The notes beneath the pieces are model-generated. The model searched no databases. It was not told the origin of the DNA and saw only the letters and a program-made list of their open reading frames with translations. A stretch of 64,000 nt of DNA, from the NCBI GenBank assembly GCA_017991835.1, contig JAGOPY010000001.1, positions 335,892 through 399,891 of the forward strand, in the 5' to 3' direction. Both the position numbers and the translations under genes were made by a program. This DNA is from Bacteroidales bacterium (lineage in GTDB: Bacteria > Bacteroidota > Bacteroidia > Bacteroidales > JAGOPY01). Position 1 is the stretch's first letter; every line of letters begins with the position of its first letter. Of the stretch, positions 8,011 to 16,625 are shown piece after piece.

Positions 8011-9690
8011 ATGAGTAAAAAAATCTTCATTACTTTAATGTTGATTGCGGGATCACTCCTGTCACAAACCCAGGTCGTTTACGAGCACATTTCCCGACGA
8101 TCGATTTACGATTTCCTGGATGAGCTGGCCAATGCAAAGATCATCGAGGTCAATTCGGCAATTAAGCCCTACAGCCGGACGTTCATCGCGGAGAAGCTGA
8201 AAACCGCTGCCGGAAATACCGGCCAGCTCAGCAAGCGGCAGCAGCAGGAGCTGGAATTTTACCTGAAAGACTACCGCCTGGAGCTGGAAGATAACACTAC
8301 CGGCATGAAGCCGCTGAACCTTTTCCCGAAAAACGACCATGTGGCTACCGCTTTGAATCCCCTGGGGTTCCATTACGCCGACCCGGTTTTTACCGCATCG
8401 GTACGCCCGGTGTGGGGCATCGGTTATTATTCCAATTCAAATGGCGGCAATTACCACCGCTGGGGCGGGATGGAGGCTTTTGCGTATATCGGTGAGAATG
8501 TCGGCGGATACACCAGCCTGAGGGATAATTATGAAGACATTCAGATGACCTCCCCGGCCTATTTTAATCAAAGGCCGGGGTCTCCGACAAAAGACAGTCC
8601 CAAAGGCGGCCTGGAATACAGCGAAGCGCGCGGCGGCCTGATGGCCTCCTGGAAATGGGGCGCAATTGGAATCGTAAAAGACCATAACGAATGGGGGAAC
8701 AACTATTACGGCTCCAACATCCTTTCGGGCCGGACCCCTTCCTTTGCCCAAATTAAACTGCAGCTCACGCCGGTCCGCTGGTTCGATTTCAACTATTTTC
8801 ACGGGTGGCTCGTGTCGGAGGTGGTCGACAGCAGCCGTTCCTACTGGGACGGCGACCGGTACCGCGTGGTCTTCTACCCGAAATATATCGCTGCCAACAT
8901 GTTCACTTTCAGGCCGGTAAGGCACCTGGCCGTCTCTGTGGGCAACTCCATCATCTACAGCGATATGAATGTGCATATCGCCTACCTGGTTCCCTTCCTG
9001 TTCTTCAAATCGGTCGACCATACGCTCAATGCCACCAACAGCGCCGGTTATACAGGCCAGAACTCGCAGCTTTTCGTGGATATCAGCTCCCGCAACATCA
9101 AAAACCTCCACCTGTACTTCAGCGTGTTCGTAGATGAGTTTTCCATCAAACGGGTGACCGATCCCGGCCGGTTCAATTTCCTGTCGTGGAAAGGAGGGTT
9201 CAGGCTGAGCAACTGGCCGGTAAAGAATGTATTTCTCTCATCGGAATACACGTATACATCGCCGGCAACATACCAGCATAACATCTCCACCACTACCTTC
9301 GAATCCAATCAGTACAACCTGGGTCATTACCTGCGCGCCAATTCACAGGATCTGTGGGTGGAAGTGGCCTGCAAGCCTTTGCGCGGCCTCAACGTGAGTG
9401 CGACCTTCAACCGGGCCGTCCATTTCAATGATTACGAGTACCGGACGATCGCTTATATCGATACGGTTCCCGTGATGCAGGACCTATCCTGGCGTAAAAT
9501 GGAAATCGGGCTCACCGGAAGGTATGAGTTCCTGAATAATGCATATGTTTTCGCCGGGATCACATTCTCCAACATCGAAGGATTTGAAGCGGACGGGAAT
9601 ATTCCCGATTTCTACCTTGACAAATACACGCCCGAATTTTTCCAGGGAAAGACGACGACTTTACGTGCCGGGTTTAATATTGGATTCTAA
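8011..9690 (+). CDS. Wzi-like capsule assembly / outer-membrane beta-barrel protein
   Basis: A 559-residue exported protein, with a signal peptide of about 19 residues (KKIFITLMLIAGSLLSQTQ). The mature start YEHISRRSIYDFLDELAN, then IEVNSAIKPYSR, resembles Bacteroidota proteins annotated as Wzi-type capsule assembly proteins. The rest is rich in alternating aromatic and polar strands typical of an outer-membrane barrel, ending in a strand (LRAGFNIGF) with terminal Phe. Position at the end of the polysaccharide cluster fits surface attachment or export of the glycan. A GC-rich palindrome at 8552-8580 is translated in frame (PAYFNQRPG). The Wzi call is from recall, not alignment. Confidence 0.62.
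   Translation: MSKKIFITLMLIAGSLLSQTQVVYEHISRRSIYDFLDELANAKIIEVNSAIKPYSRTFIAEKLKTAAGNTGQLSKRQQQELEFYLKDYRLELEDNTTGMKPLNLFPKNDHVATALNPLGFHYADPVFTASVRPVWGIGYYSNSNGGNYHRWGGMEAFAYIGENVGGYTSLRDNYEDIQMTSPAYFNQRPGSPTKDSPKGGLEYSEARGGLMASWKWGAIGIVKDHNEWGNNYYGSNILSGRTPSFAQIKLQLTPVRWFDFNYFHGWLVSEVVDSSRSYWDGDRYRVVFYPKYIAANMFTFRPVRHLAVSVGNSIIYSDMNVHIAYLVPFLFFKSVDHTLNATNSAGYTGQNSQLFVDISSRNIKNLHLYFSVFVDEFSIKRVTDPGRFNFLSWKGGFRLSNWPVKNVFLSSEYTYTSPATYQHNISTTTFESNQYNLGHYLRANSQDLWVEVACKPLRGLNVSATFNRAVHFNDYEYRTIAYIDTVPVMQDLSWRKMEIGLTGRYEFLNNAYVFAGITFSNIEGFEADGNIPDFYLDKYTPEFFQGKTTTLRAGFNIGF
8552..8580. repeat. GC-rich palindrome inside the Wzi-like gene
   Basis: CCCCGGCCT and AGGCCGGGG form a perfect 9-bp stem around an AT-rich 11-base loop. 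It lies within the coding frame and looks like a small inserted hairpin. Confidence 0.7.
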
Positions 9691-9710
9691 ATTTATTAAT
9701 TTTGTCACTG

Positions 9711-9797
9711 ATTCGTGTTAATTAGTTGAATTCGTGTTAATTTGTGTTCCATAAAAGAACGCGAATGACGCAAATCCTGACGAATGACCACGAATTA
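9711..9797. repeat. Imperfect palindrome with ATTCGTG words
   Basis: The left side has repeated ATTCGTGTTAAT words and the right side has CGAATGAC and CCACGAATT words, giving an imperfect fold-back. It sits between the Wzi-like and dipeptidase genes. The element at 11717 has the same style. Confidence 0.7.
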
Positions 9798-9800
9798 TTT

Positions 9801-9808
9801 TAATTTTG
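9801..9808 (+). promoter_or_regulatory. Bacteroidota -7 box upstream of the C69 dipeptidase
   Basis: TAATTTTG matches TAnnTTTG, 42 bases before the ATG. Inferred from consensus only. Confidence 0.55.
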
Positions 9809-9850
9809 CGCAATTCGACTTATTAAAAACTACTAATTCAATAAATTATA

Positions 9851-11596
9851 ATGAAAAGACTAACCATTGCTTTAGCCTTTATTTTTATGCTCTCTGCAGC
9901 TTATAAGAGCTTCGCCTGCACCAATTTCCTCGTCACGAAAGGCGCGTCGAAAGACGGATCGGTGATGATCACCTATTCGGCTGATTCACATACCCTTTAC
10001 GGGGAGTTATACCATTGGCCGGCAGCGAAATGGCCTGCCGGGACCATGCTGGATGTTTACGAATGGGACACCGGCAAATACCTGGGCAAGATTCCGCAGG
10101 CTGCTGAAACATATAATGTCACTGGCAATATGAACGAGCACCAGGTTTCGATCGGAGAGACCACCTATGGCGGACGGGAAGAATTAGCGACACAGGCCGG
10201 CGCCATCATGGATTACGGCAGCCTGATATACATCGGCCTGCAGCGTGCCCGGACAGCGCGGGAAGCGCTTGTTGTCATCACCGAACTGATGGCCGAGCAC
10301 GGCTATGCCAGCTCCGGCGAATCGTTTTCCGTAGCCGATAAGAACGAAGCCTGGATATTTGAACTGATCGGCAAAGGCGAAGGGCAGAAAGGGGCCGTTT
10401 GGGTAGCCCGCCGCATCCCCGACGGGTATGTCTGCGCCCATGCCAACCATGCCCGGATCACCACATTCCCGCTGGCCGACGGCAAGACCTCGGTCACCTT
10501 CAAGCAGCGCGATAAGCTGATGAACCCGGAAGTGGAATGCTTCTATGCCGACGACATCATTACGTTTGCCCGCGAAAAGGGCTGGTACAAAGGCAAAGAC
10601 AAGGATTTCAATTTTTCTGACGTATATGCCCCGGTCGATTTCGGCGGCGCCCGTTTCTGTGAAGTCCGTGTCTGGTCGTTCTTCAAATCGGTGAACAAAG
10701 ACCTGAAGGGCTATATGGACTATGCCAGCGGCCATATCAAATACGACGAAACCTTGCCCGACGGCACGGTCAACGAAAACAAATTCCCGACCAACCGTAT
10801 GCCGCTCTGGGTAAAACCCGACCACCTGATCGACATTCATGAGCTAATGGACTATATGCGTGACCACCTGGAGGGAACTGAACTCGACATGACGAAAGAC
10901 CTGGGGGCAGGCCCCTGGGGCAGCCCGTACCGCTGGCGTCCGCTCACCTGGACCATCGACAGCGTGACCTACTGCAACGAAAGGGCTACGGCCACCCAGC
11001 AAACCGGTTTCTGGTTCCTGGCCCAGTCGCGTTCCTGGCTTCCCGACCAAATCGGGGGCATCTTCTGGTTCGGTGTGGATGATGCCGCCAGCAGTGTCCT
11101 GATGCCGATGTATGCCTCGATGAAACGCGCCCCGGAAAAGATGGCGGCCGGCTACGGCGCTATGATGGAATTTGTGGACGATGCCGCATTCTGGGTCTTC
11201 AACCAGATCTCCAACCTGGCCTACACCCGCTATTCCTATATCCATCCTGAAATCAGAGAGAAACAGCAGGAAACCGAAAAGAACTTCATCGCCATGATAG
11301 CCGAAGTAGACGAGAAGGCCAAATCGATTTACGAAGCCAACCCGGCAAAAGCCGTTGATTTTCTGACCGATTTCAGCGTGAATGCCGGCAACAATACGGT
11401 TGCAGACTGGAAAAAGTTCTATGGCTACCTGTTCACCCGCTTTATGGATGGCAATATCAAAACCGCAGTCCCTGTGCCCGAGGGTTATATCTACCATGCG
11501 CCAAAGGTCGAGCAGCCCGGTTACCCGGAATGGTACCTCAGGCTTATCGTTGAAACCACCGGCGACAAGCTGAAGGTGATCGGAGGCGGACATTAG
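9851..11596 (+). CDS. C69 family (Ntn-hydrolase) dipeptidase, exported
   Basis: A 581-residue peptidase of the PepD/U34-C69 family, N-terminal nucleophile hydrolases that cleave dipeptides. A signal peptide (about residues 1-22, LTIALAFIFMLSAAYKSFA) ends directly before Cys23 in CTNFLVTKGAS. Cys23 would therefore become the catalytic N-terminal residue after signal cleavage. Other family segments are YSADSHTLYGELYHWP, NEHQVSIGETTYGG, GLQRARTAREAL and YVCAHANHARI. The mature enzyme is expected in the periplasm or at the cell surface. It has its own promoter-like -7 box and is followed by a repeat array, so it is probably monocistronic. Confidence 0.9.
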   Translation: MKRLTIALAFIFMLSAAYKSFACTNFLVTKGASKDGSVMITYSADSHTLYGELYHWPAAKWPAGTMLDVYEWDTGKYLGKIPQAAETYNVTGNMNEHQVSIGETTYGGREELATQAGAIMDYGSLIYIGLQRARTAREALVVITELMAEHGYASSGESFSVADKNEAWIFELIGKGEGQKGAVWVARRIPDGYVCAHANHARITTFPLADGKTSVTFKQRDKLMNPEVECFYADDIITFAREKGWYKGKDKDFNFSDVYAPVDFGGARFCEVRVWSFFKSVNKDLKGYMDYASGHIKYDETLPDGTVNENKFPTNRMPLWVKPDHLIDIHELMDYMRDHLEGTELDMTKDLGAGPWGSPYRWRPLTWTIDSVTYCNERATATQQTGFWFLAQSRSWLPDQIGGIFWFGVDDAASSVLMPMYASMKRAPEKMAAGYGAMMEFVDDAAFWVFNQISNLAYTRYSYIHPEIREKQQETEKNFIAMIAEVDEKAKSIYEANPAKAVDFLTDFSVNAGNNTVADWKKFYGYLFTRFMDGNIKTAVPVPEGYIYHAPKVEQPGYPEWYLRLIVETTGDKLKVIGGGH

Positions 11597-11677
11597 GATT
11601 GGACGATTTGGAGATTTGGAGATTTGGAGATTTGGGGATTTGGGGATTTGGGGATTTGGGGATTTGGGGATTGGACG
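11597..11677 (+). repeat. Octamer array GATTTGGG
   Basis: About nine 8-bp units, changing from GATTTGGA to GATTTGGG along the array. It begins right after the dipeptidase stop codon. Noncoding. Confidence 0.95.
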
Positions 11678-11716
11678 GTATGATTTTATAAATTATTAAT
11701 CGGTGTTGATCCGTCG

Positions 11717-11770
11717 AATCCGTGTAAATTCGTGTTCTATTCGGAGCAATTGAATTTACACGGATTTTTT
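11717..11770 (+). terminator. Terminator-like perfect palindrome
   Basis: AATCCGTGTAAATTC and GAATTTACACGGATT form a perfect 15-bp stem around a 20-base loop, followed by a run of Ts. It could end transcription of the dipeptidase gene. It also belongs in style to the palindrome family with ATTCGTG/ATCCGTG words. Confidence 0.6.
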
Positions 11771-11800
11771 CATTTAAAGTCTTTTTGACATCACATTAAA

Positions 11801-12967
11801 ATGCATTACCATTTTGATACAATCATCGAACGTGCTGGAACAAGTTCCGTGAAATACGACTTGCGAAAAGCCCTTTTCGGCAGAGACGATGTGATACCGA
11901 TGTGGGTGGCTGACATGGATTTTGCCGTTCCGCACTTTGTTGAGGAAGCGGTTTTAAACCGCGCCAGGCATCCCATTTATGGTTATACGGCCATTCCTGA
12001 AAGCTACACGGAGGCGGTGGCCGGCTGGCAACAGAGCCGCCATAACTGGGAAATCGATAACAACTGGCTGTTTTTCAGCCCCGGTGTTGTCGCCGGCCTG
12101 AATATGATCGTGCAGGCCTTTACCCGGCCCGGTGATGCCGTAATCGTTCAGCCCCCGGTTTATTTTCCCTTCTTTTCGTGTGTTGAAAACAATGGCAGGA
12201 GGCTCGTTTTAAATCAGCTTAAAGAACAAAACGGCGACTATACCATCGACTTTGAAGATCTGGAACAGAAGATGAAGGCCGGGGCCAGGATGATGATCCT
12301 GTGCAGCCCGCATAACCCGGTAAGCCGCAGCTGGAGCAGGGAAGAACTGGAACGGCTGGGTGAAAAATGCCTTGAATACGGGATTCTGATGGTTAGTGAC
12401 GAAATTCATGGCGACCTGGTATTCGGGCCTCACCGCCATATTCCCATGGCTTCCCTCTCGCCTGAGATAGCGGATAACACCATCACCTGCATTGCTCCGA
12501 GCAAAACCTTCAACCTGGCCGGATTATTCACCTCTTCCATCATCATCCCGAATGAAAAACTAAGGGAAACATTTAAAAAACACCAGGAGACCCTTCACCT
12601 CAGCCCGAACCTGTTCGGGCTTGTTGCGGCGGAAGCAGCTTACCGGGAAGGGGGTTCGTGGCTGGATGAGCTGATGCAATATCTGAAAGATAATATCAGC
12701 ATCGTTTCCGGTTACCTTTCCCGGAATCTCCCTGACATCACCTTCAGTAAGGCAGAAGCCACCTATATGCTCTGGCTCGATTTCCGCAAAACCGGCATAC
12801 CGCCGGCTGAAATGAAATCCCGCCTGGTGGAGAAGGCGGGGCTGGGACTTGTAGAAGGACCGGTATTCGGACAGGGCGGGAATGGATTTCAGCGTATGAA
12901 TATTGCCTGTCCGCGCACTGTTCTGATCGGGGCATTAGAAAGATTACCCCTGGCACTCAATCCCTGA
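11801..12967 (+). CDS. patB: MalY/PatB family PLP-dependent aminotransferase (cystathionine beta-lyase)
   Basis: A fold-type I PLP enzyme of 388 residues. MalY/PatB proteins cleave carbon-sulfur bonds, for example in cystathionine. The hallmark MWVADMDF lies near residue 35, HPIYGYT near 58, FSPGVV near 92, SPHNPVSRSW near 168, SDEIHGDLVF near 203, and the PLP-binding lysine is Lys235 in APSKTFNLAG. Length and motif order are standard. It stands alone between a terminator-like hairpin and an independent promoter. Confidence 0.88.
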   Translation: MHYHFDTIIERAGTSSVKYDLRKALFGRDDVIPMWVADMDFAVPHFVEEAVLNRARHPIYGYTAIPESYTEAVAGWQQSRHNWEIDNNWLFFSPGVVAGLNMIVQAFTRPGDAVIVQPPVYFPFFSCVENNGRRLVLNQLKEQNGDYTIDFEDLEQKMKAGARMMILCSPHNPVSRSWSREELERLGEKCLEYGILMVSDEIHGDLVFGPHRHIPMASLSPEIADNTITCIAPSKTFNLAGLFTSSIIIPNEKLRETFKKHQETLHLSPNLFGLVAAEAAYREGGSWLDELMQYLKDNISIVSGYLSRNLPDITFSKAEATYMLWLDFRKTGIPPAEMKSRLVEKAGLGLVEGPVFGQGGNGFQRMNIACPRTVLIGALERLPLALNP

Positions 12968-12982
12968 CGGCAATTTTATTCT

Positions 12983-12990
12983 TATTTTTG
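12983..12990 (+). promoter_or_regulatory. Bacteroidota -7 box before the coiled-coil protein
   Basis: TATTTTTG matches TAnnTTTG, 17 bases before the ATG at 13008. Confidence 0.55.
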
Positions 12991-13007
12991 TGTTAAATAA
13001 TTGATTT

Positions 13008-13934
13008 ATGGAAACCAATCCAAATACAAACATTTCCGGTGGCCGGTCAAATCGTACCTTAATCACGATCCTTGTGATTTCTGCGATCGTGGTCATTGGG
13101 CTGATAATCATTTTATTACAAACCAGAAGCAACCTGAAAGGCCTGCTGACAGAAAAAGAGCAGCAGCGGCAGGAACTTACGCGGGAACTGGATTCCCTCC
13201 TGGTTGAACACAATAAGGTCAAAACGGAATACGGGCGCCTTTCCGATTCGCTTGTTTCCAAAGACAGCGTGATCCAGGCCAATGCGGAGGAGATAAAACG
13301 GTTGCTGAACACGGAATGGGAATACTACAAAGTCAGGAAAAAGCTGGCCCAACTGCAGACTGTGGCACAGGGATATGTACTGCAGATGGATTCGCTTTAC
13401 CGGGTCAACGCCAGCCTGACAGAGGAAAACACCGCGATCAAGAAAGATTTGAAAGATTTGCGCAAGGAAAAGGAGCAGATTGAAAGCGACCGCAAAGTGC
13501 TGACAGGCAAGGTGGAAATGGCCGCCGTCCTGAAAGCTTTCAATATGGACGCCGTCGGCCTGAGACTGCGCAGCGGCGGGGAGAAAGAGGTGACCACCGA
13601 CAAAGCCCAGCGAATAGACCAGGTAAGGATCTGTTTCAACATTGCGGAAAATAAAATCGCCACTCCCGGCTCAAAAGAGATCTATATCCGCATTGCCCGT
13701 CCCGACCAGGAGATCCTGACTAAAAGTCAAATTGACGATTATTCTTTTGAGTACCAGGGCGAAAGATTGCAGTACTCTGTCATGGAGACCATTGAATACG
13801 AAAATGAGGAGCAGGAGGTATGCGTTTACTGGAAGAAAGAATACTCAAGCCAGGAGATGCAGGCGGGTCTTTACCATGTCGACATTTTCTGTGAAAATGC
13901 CGTTATCGGTCATACAACATTTACTCTGAGATAA
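13008..13934 (+). CDS. Membrane-anchored coiled-coil protein of unknown function
   Basis: A 308-residue protein with a short polar N-terminus and one membrane helix (TLITILVISAIVVIGLIIILL, about residues 20-40). A long heptad-rich coiled coil follows to about residue 180 (LLTEKEQQRQELTRELDSL, LKDLRKEKEQIESDRKVL). The C-terminal globular part has RICFNIAENKIATPGSKEIYIRI and a beta-rich end. I recall similar proteins in Bacteroidota that are annotated only as hypothetical or wrongly as chromosome partitioning proteins. The bulk would face the periplasm if the helix is a signal anchor. Function unknown. Confidence 0.75.
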   Translation: METNPNTNISGGRSNRTLITILVISAIVVIGLIIILLQTRSNLKGLLTEKEQQRQELTRELDSLLVEHNKVKTEYGRLSDSLVSKDSVIQANAEEIKRLLNTEWEYYKVRKKLAQLQTVAQGYVLQMDSLYRVNASLTEENTAIKKDLKDLRKEKEQIESDRKVLTGKVEMAAVLKAFNMDAVGLRLRSGGEKEVTTDKAQRIDQVRICFNIAENKIATPGSKEIYIRIARPDQEILTKSQIDDYSFEYQGERLQYSVMETIEYENEEQEVCVYWKKEYSSQEMQAGLYHVDIFCENAVIGHTTFTLR

Positions 13935-13938
13935 AGGA

Positions 13939-14538
13939 TTAACCAGAATTTTCGGTTTTAATCCGCTTCGCGAATCTGGGTCTGAATTTCTCCGCCCACC
14001 AGACCCAGAGCAGGAAAATCACTACATAAAAGAATGGCCTGAAAATATTGTCGTGGGCAAAATCCCAGTACTCTGGTAAAGTAATGGTCACAACGGCGAG
14101 GCCGCTTATCCTGAACAGGTTGGTGAGGTGGACAATGACAAGCCCCATCGGGATAAACCAGGCTTTATGCTTCCAGGGCCCGGGAAAGATAATCATCAGC
14201 AGCAAAAACTGCAGCATCGGTTTCAGTCCCGAACAGCTTTCGTTTATGGCAATGAAACCGGTGTTCTCAAAGTAGAAGAACCGGTTCTCCCCTTCTGTGA
14301 AAGGGATATTCAGGATATTGCCGATAATCACCGAGCTCTGGTTATAAACCACACTTGACATGAAATCATGAGCCCGGTGCATCAGCGGATTGACCGGCCA
14401 GTAATCGAGAATATTGACCCAGAAGCGGTAAGTAAAGTGAACGGCAAGGGTGATGATGATAAAGATTATCACATCCTTCAATACATATAGCTTATATTTT
14501 TTTATACTTTTGTTAAGCCCTTCGTATAACTTTTTCAT
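13939..14538 (-). CDS. Exosortase/archaeosortase family protein
   Basis: A 199-residue integral membrane protein with the exosortase catalytic triad layout: Cys102 in INESCSGLKPM, Arg143 in HLTNLFRISG, and His162 in DFAHDNIFRPFFY. Exosortases are transpeptidase-like membrane enzymes that process proteins with C-terminal sorting signals, often tied to exopolysaccharide. At least five hydrophobic segments are visible. It is short for the family, like the compact Bacteroidota subfamilies. It diverges from the next gene with 75 bases between the starts. No protein with an obvious PEP-CTERM-like tail was seen in the window. Confidence 0.85.
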   Translation of the reverse strand: MKKLYEGLNKSIKKYKLYVLKDVIIFIIITLAVHFTYRFWVNILDYWPVNPLMHRAHDFMSSVVYNQSSVIIGNILNIPFTEGENRFFYFENTGFIAINESCSGLKPMLQFLLLMIIFPGPWKHKAWFIPMGLVIVHLTNLFRISGLAVVTITLPEYWDFAHDNIFRPFFYVVIFLLWVWWAEKFRPRFAKRIKTENSG

Positions 14539-14613
14539 CCTTTGCCAGTATCATGAGGAAGTATGCGGCTAAGGTAAGATTTTTTACAGCCTTTGTTTAT
14601 TAATCCGGAGAAA

Positions 14614-15945
14614 ATGTCCAATCACGGCCACCATCACAGAAGTCACCGCAGGCGCAGCGCCCTGGGCAGGTTTATTGACAGGCTGACAGGCCGGCGGCGG
14701 CGCAGTTCATTTCACCGTTCGGAATTCCCGGGAATCCATCTTCCCGGCGAAAAAGAAGAGGGAACCAGGAAATACCGGATCCCGGAAGAGAGAAGTGCTC
14801 CGGATACATCACCTGAAATTACCGGAACCGGCGCCAATGAAACAGCCGGGCAGTCAGCGTCAACCGGATCGTCTTCCCGCCGAAGGCGTAAGGAAAGCTT
14901 CTTTAAGCTCTACCTGAAAAAAAGGGCGCTGAGAAAAGAAGAGCAGTACAAAGAGAAAATGAGAAGGGCCCACCGGCGGAGATCAGAGAAAGAATACCGG
15001 AAACTGAACCAGGGCCCCGGATTAGGCAAAAAACTGCTTGACCTGGCCAGGGACGAAGAAGAGGCAGCAAAAAAGATACCCCTGCTGTCGAACCGGAGCC
15101 GCTTTTTCAGGAACATGACCATCGTGGTGAATTCGATGATGATCTTCATGATCACCTACGTACTGACCTACCTGTTCTACTGGCTGAGCTGTATGCTGGT
15201 GGCTTCCTGGTACGGGCTGGATTCCATCCTCTATTTCTACGATCTGAGATTCAATGATCACTCGCCGTTGTGGAGCCGGTTCAATATCCTGCTCATAACG
15301 GGTATTCCCCCGTTTCTGTGCCTGGTAGCTGGCGCTTTCCTGTACAAAGCCGTTTTCAAGATCAAAAGATTTGCCGGATTACAGAAACTTTTCATCCTCT
15401 GGTCGGCTTTCCATCTCCTGAACCATTTCTTCGGCGCTTTCCCGTCGGGTGTCGTAACCGACGAAGGGCTGGGCTATGTGGCCGCCTGGATGTACATGAA
15501 CACCGCCGTGAAGTTCCTCTTCTCCCTGTTGTTTTTATTCGGATTGGGGCTGATCGGTTATTATTCCGCCAAACCGATCCTGGAAACATCCGACAGCCTG
15601 GGCCGGATCAAAGCGGAGAGAAAAACATCGTTTATGTTCTACCAGATGGGATTGCCGTGGCTCATCGGAACATTTTTGTTGCTTTTGCTCAGAATCCCCA
15701 AAAACTTCGATTACCCGTATGAAACCCTGATGTTCTTTACCATGGCGTTCCTGGTGGTTCCCCCTTTCTTCAACGAAAAGGTCAAACCGGAACTCAACCT
15801 GCTGAAAACCAAGAAAAAACGGCAGATAAACATCGGATACCTGGCCATGGTACTGGTACTGCTGGCTTTCCTGAGGATCATGCTGGGCATCGGGCTGCAT
15901 TTTATCATCGAAATTTCCATTTCGATCTCACCGGCATCGGTCTAA
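14614..15945 (+). CDS. Multi-spanning membrane protein with His/Arg-rich N-terminus
   Basis: Not recognised. I prefer the ATG that gives MSNHGHHHRSHRRRS over an upstream TTG. About the first 170 residues are polar and very basic (RRRRSS, SSRRRRKE, KKRALRKEEQYKEKMRR). Six or more membrane helices follow (MIFMITYVLTYLFYWLSCML, LLITGIPPFLCLVAGAFL, FLFSLLFLFGLGLIGYY, LIGTFLLLLLRI, MVLVLLAFLRIML). It is transcribed divergently from the exosortase-family gene and abuts the RNase H gene tail to tail with no gap. A link to the exosortase is only positional. Confidence 0.72.
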   Translation: MSNHGHHHRSHRRRSALGRFIDRLTGRRRRSSFHRSEFPGIHLPGEKEEGTRKYRIPEERSAPDTSPEITGTGANETAGQSASTGSSSRRRRKESFFKLYLKKRALRKEEQYKEKMRRAHRRRSEKEYRKLNQGPGLGKKLLDLARDEEEAAKKIPLLSNRSRFFRNMTIVVNSMMIFMITYVLTYLFYWLSCMLVASWYGLDSILYFYDLRFNDHSPLWSRFNILLITGIPPFLCLVAGAFLYKAVFKIKRFAGLQKLFILWSAFHLLNHFFGAFPSGVVTDEGLGYVAAWMYMNTAVKFLFSLLFLFGLGLIGYYSAKPILETSDSLGRIKAERKTSFMFYQMGLPWLIGTFLLLLLRIPKNFDYPYETLMFFTMAFLVVPPFFNEKVKPELNLLKTKKKRQINIGYLAMVLVLLAFLRIMLGIGLHFIIEISISISPASV

Positions 15946-16566
15946 TTATTTGCGTCCGAAATCGGCCGGTATTTCCCCCCATATTGCCGTTTCCCATTTC
16001 AGGATCGTGTTCGGGTATTCGTTTGCATTCAGCCAGGCCAGCGCCCGGTCAACGAGCTCGAACAACGGTTCCGTTTTGGTGTTGCGGGGGAGTTTTGTCT
16101 TTACGGCCCGGTCTTTTACCCATTTGATGGCTGTCCGGGAATCGGTGTAAACAGGGATGTCTTTCCCTTCCTTTTTGAGATAGGCCAGTCCATGGACAAT
16201 TCCCAGGAACTCCCCGATGTTGTTTGTCCCGAGCGGAAATGGACCCTTGTGGAAAATCTGTTTCCCCGACCGGGTAATTACGCCGCGGTATTCCATCACC
16301 CCCGGGTTCCCGCTGCAGGCGGCATCAACGGCGATGCTGTCCCAAACAGGGTTGGAAACCCCTGCTTTGGGTACAGGGTTGGAAACCCTTTTTCCGGCCG
16401 GCTTTACCCAGCCCGCTGAAAATGCCCTTTCTGCCTCTTGCTTTCCCGGAAACGACTTGTACCGGGCCCCCTCAACACCCTTTACCTGGGCTTCGCACTC
16501 TTTCCACGTGTCGTATATTCCCGCCTTTTTTCCCTTCCAGACCACATAAAATTTTTTTTCAGCCAT
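15946..16566 (-). CDS. rnhA: Ribonuclease H with N-terminal viroplasmin domain
   Basis: Cleaves the RNA strand of RNA-DNA hybrids. The N-terminus (KKFYVVWKGKKAGIYDTW, then YKSFPGKQEAERAF) is the Caulimovirus-viroplasmin/RNase H1 hybrid-binding domain. The catalytic domain starts near residue 75 with VDAACSGNPG (Asp), then NNIGEFLG (Glu), YTDSRTA (Asp), and a terminal Asp in PADFGRK. The linker (RVSNPVPKAGVSNPVWD) is encoded by a duplicated GGGTTGGAAACCC palindrome, so it looks like an in-frame repeat insertion. Length of 206 residues is normal for the two-domain form. Confidence 0.9.
   Translation of the reverse strand: MAEKKFYVVWKGKKAGIYDTWKECEAQVKGVEGARYKSFPGKQEAERAFSAGWVKPAGKRVSNPVPKAGVSNPVWDSIAVDAACSGNPGVMEYRGVITRSGKQIFHKGPFPLGTNNIGEFLGIVHGLAYLKKEGKDIPVYTDSRTAIKWVKDRAVKTKLPRNTKTEPLFELVDRALAWLNANEYPNTILKWETAIWGEIPADFGRK
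16345..16392. repeat. Duplicated GGGTTGGAAACCC palindrome in the RNase H linker
   Basis: Two copies of ACAGGGTTGGAAACCC about 33 bases apart, each partly self-complementary. They encode the repeated SNPV residues in the domain linker. Confidence 0.75.
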
Positions 16567-16606
16567 CCCCGATTGTTTAACAGGCTAAAATAATCATCAT
16601 TTCCGT

Positions 16607-16614
16607 TATTTTTG
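16607..16614 (+). promoter_or_regulatory. Bacteroidota -7 box before gldH
   Basis: TATTTTTG matches TAnnTTTG. It lies so close to the first ATG that the leader would be only a few bases, which favours the second ATG, three bases on. Confidence 0.5.
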
Positions 16615-16625
16615 TTAAAAGGATA

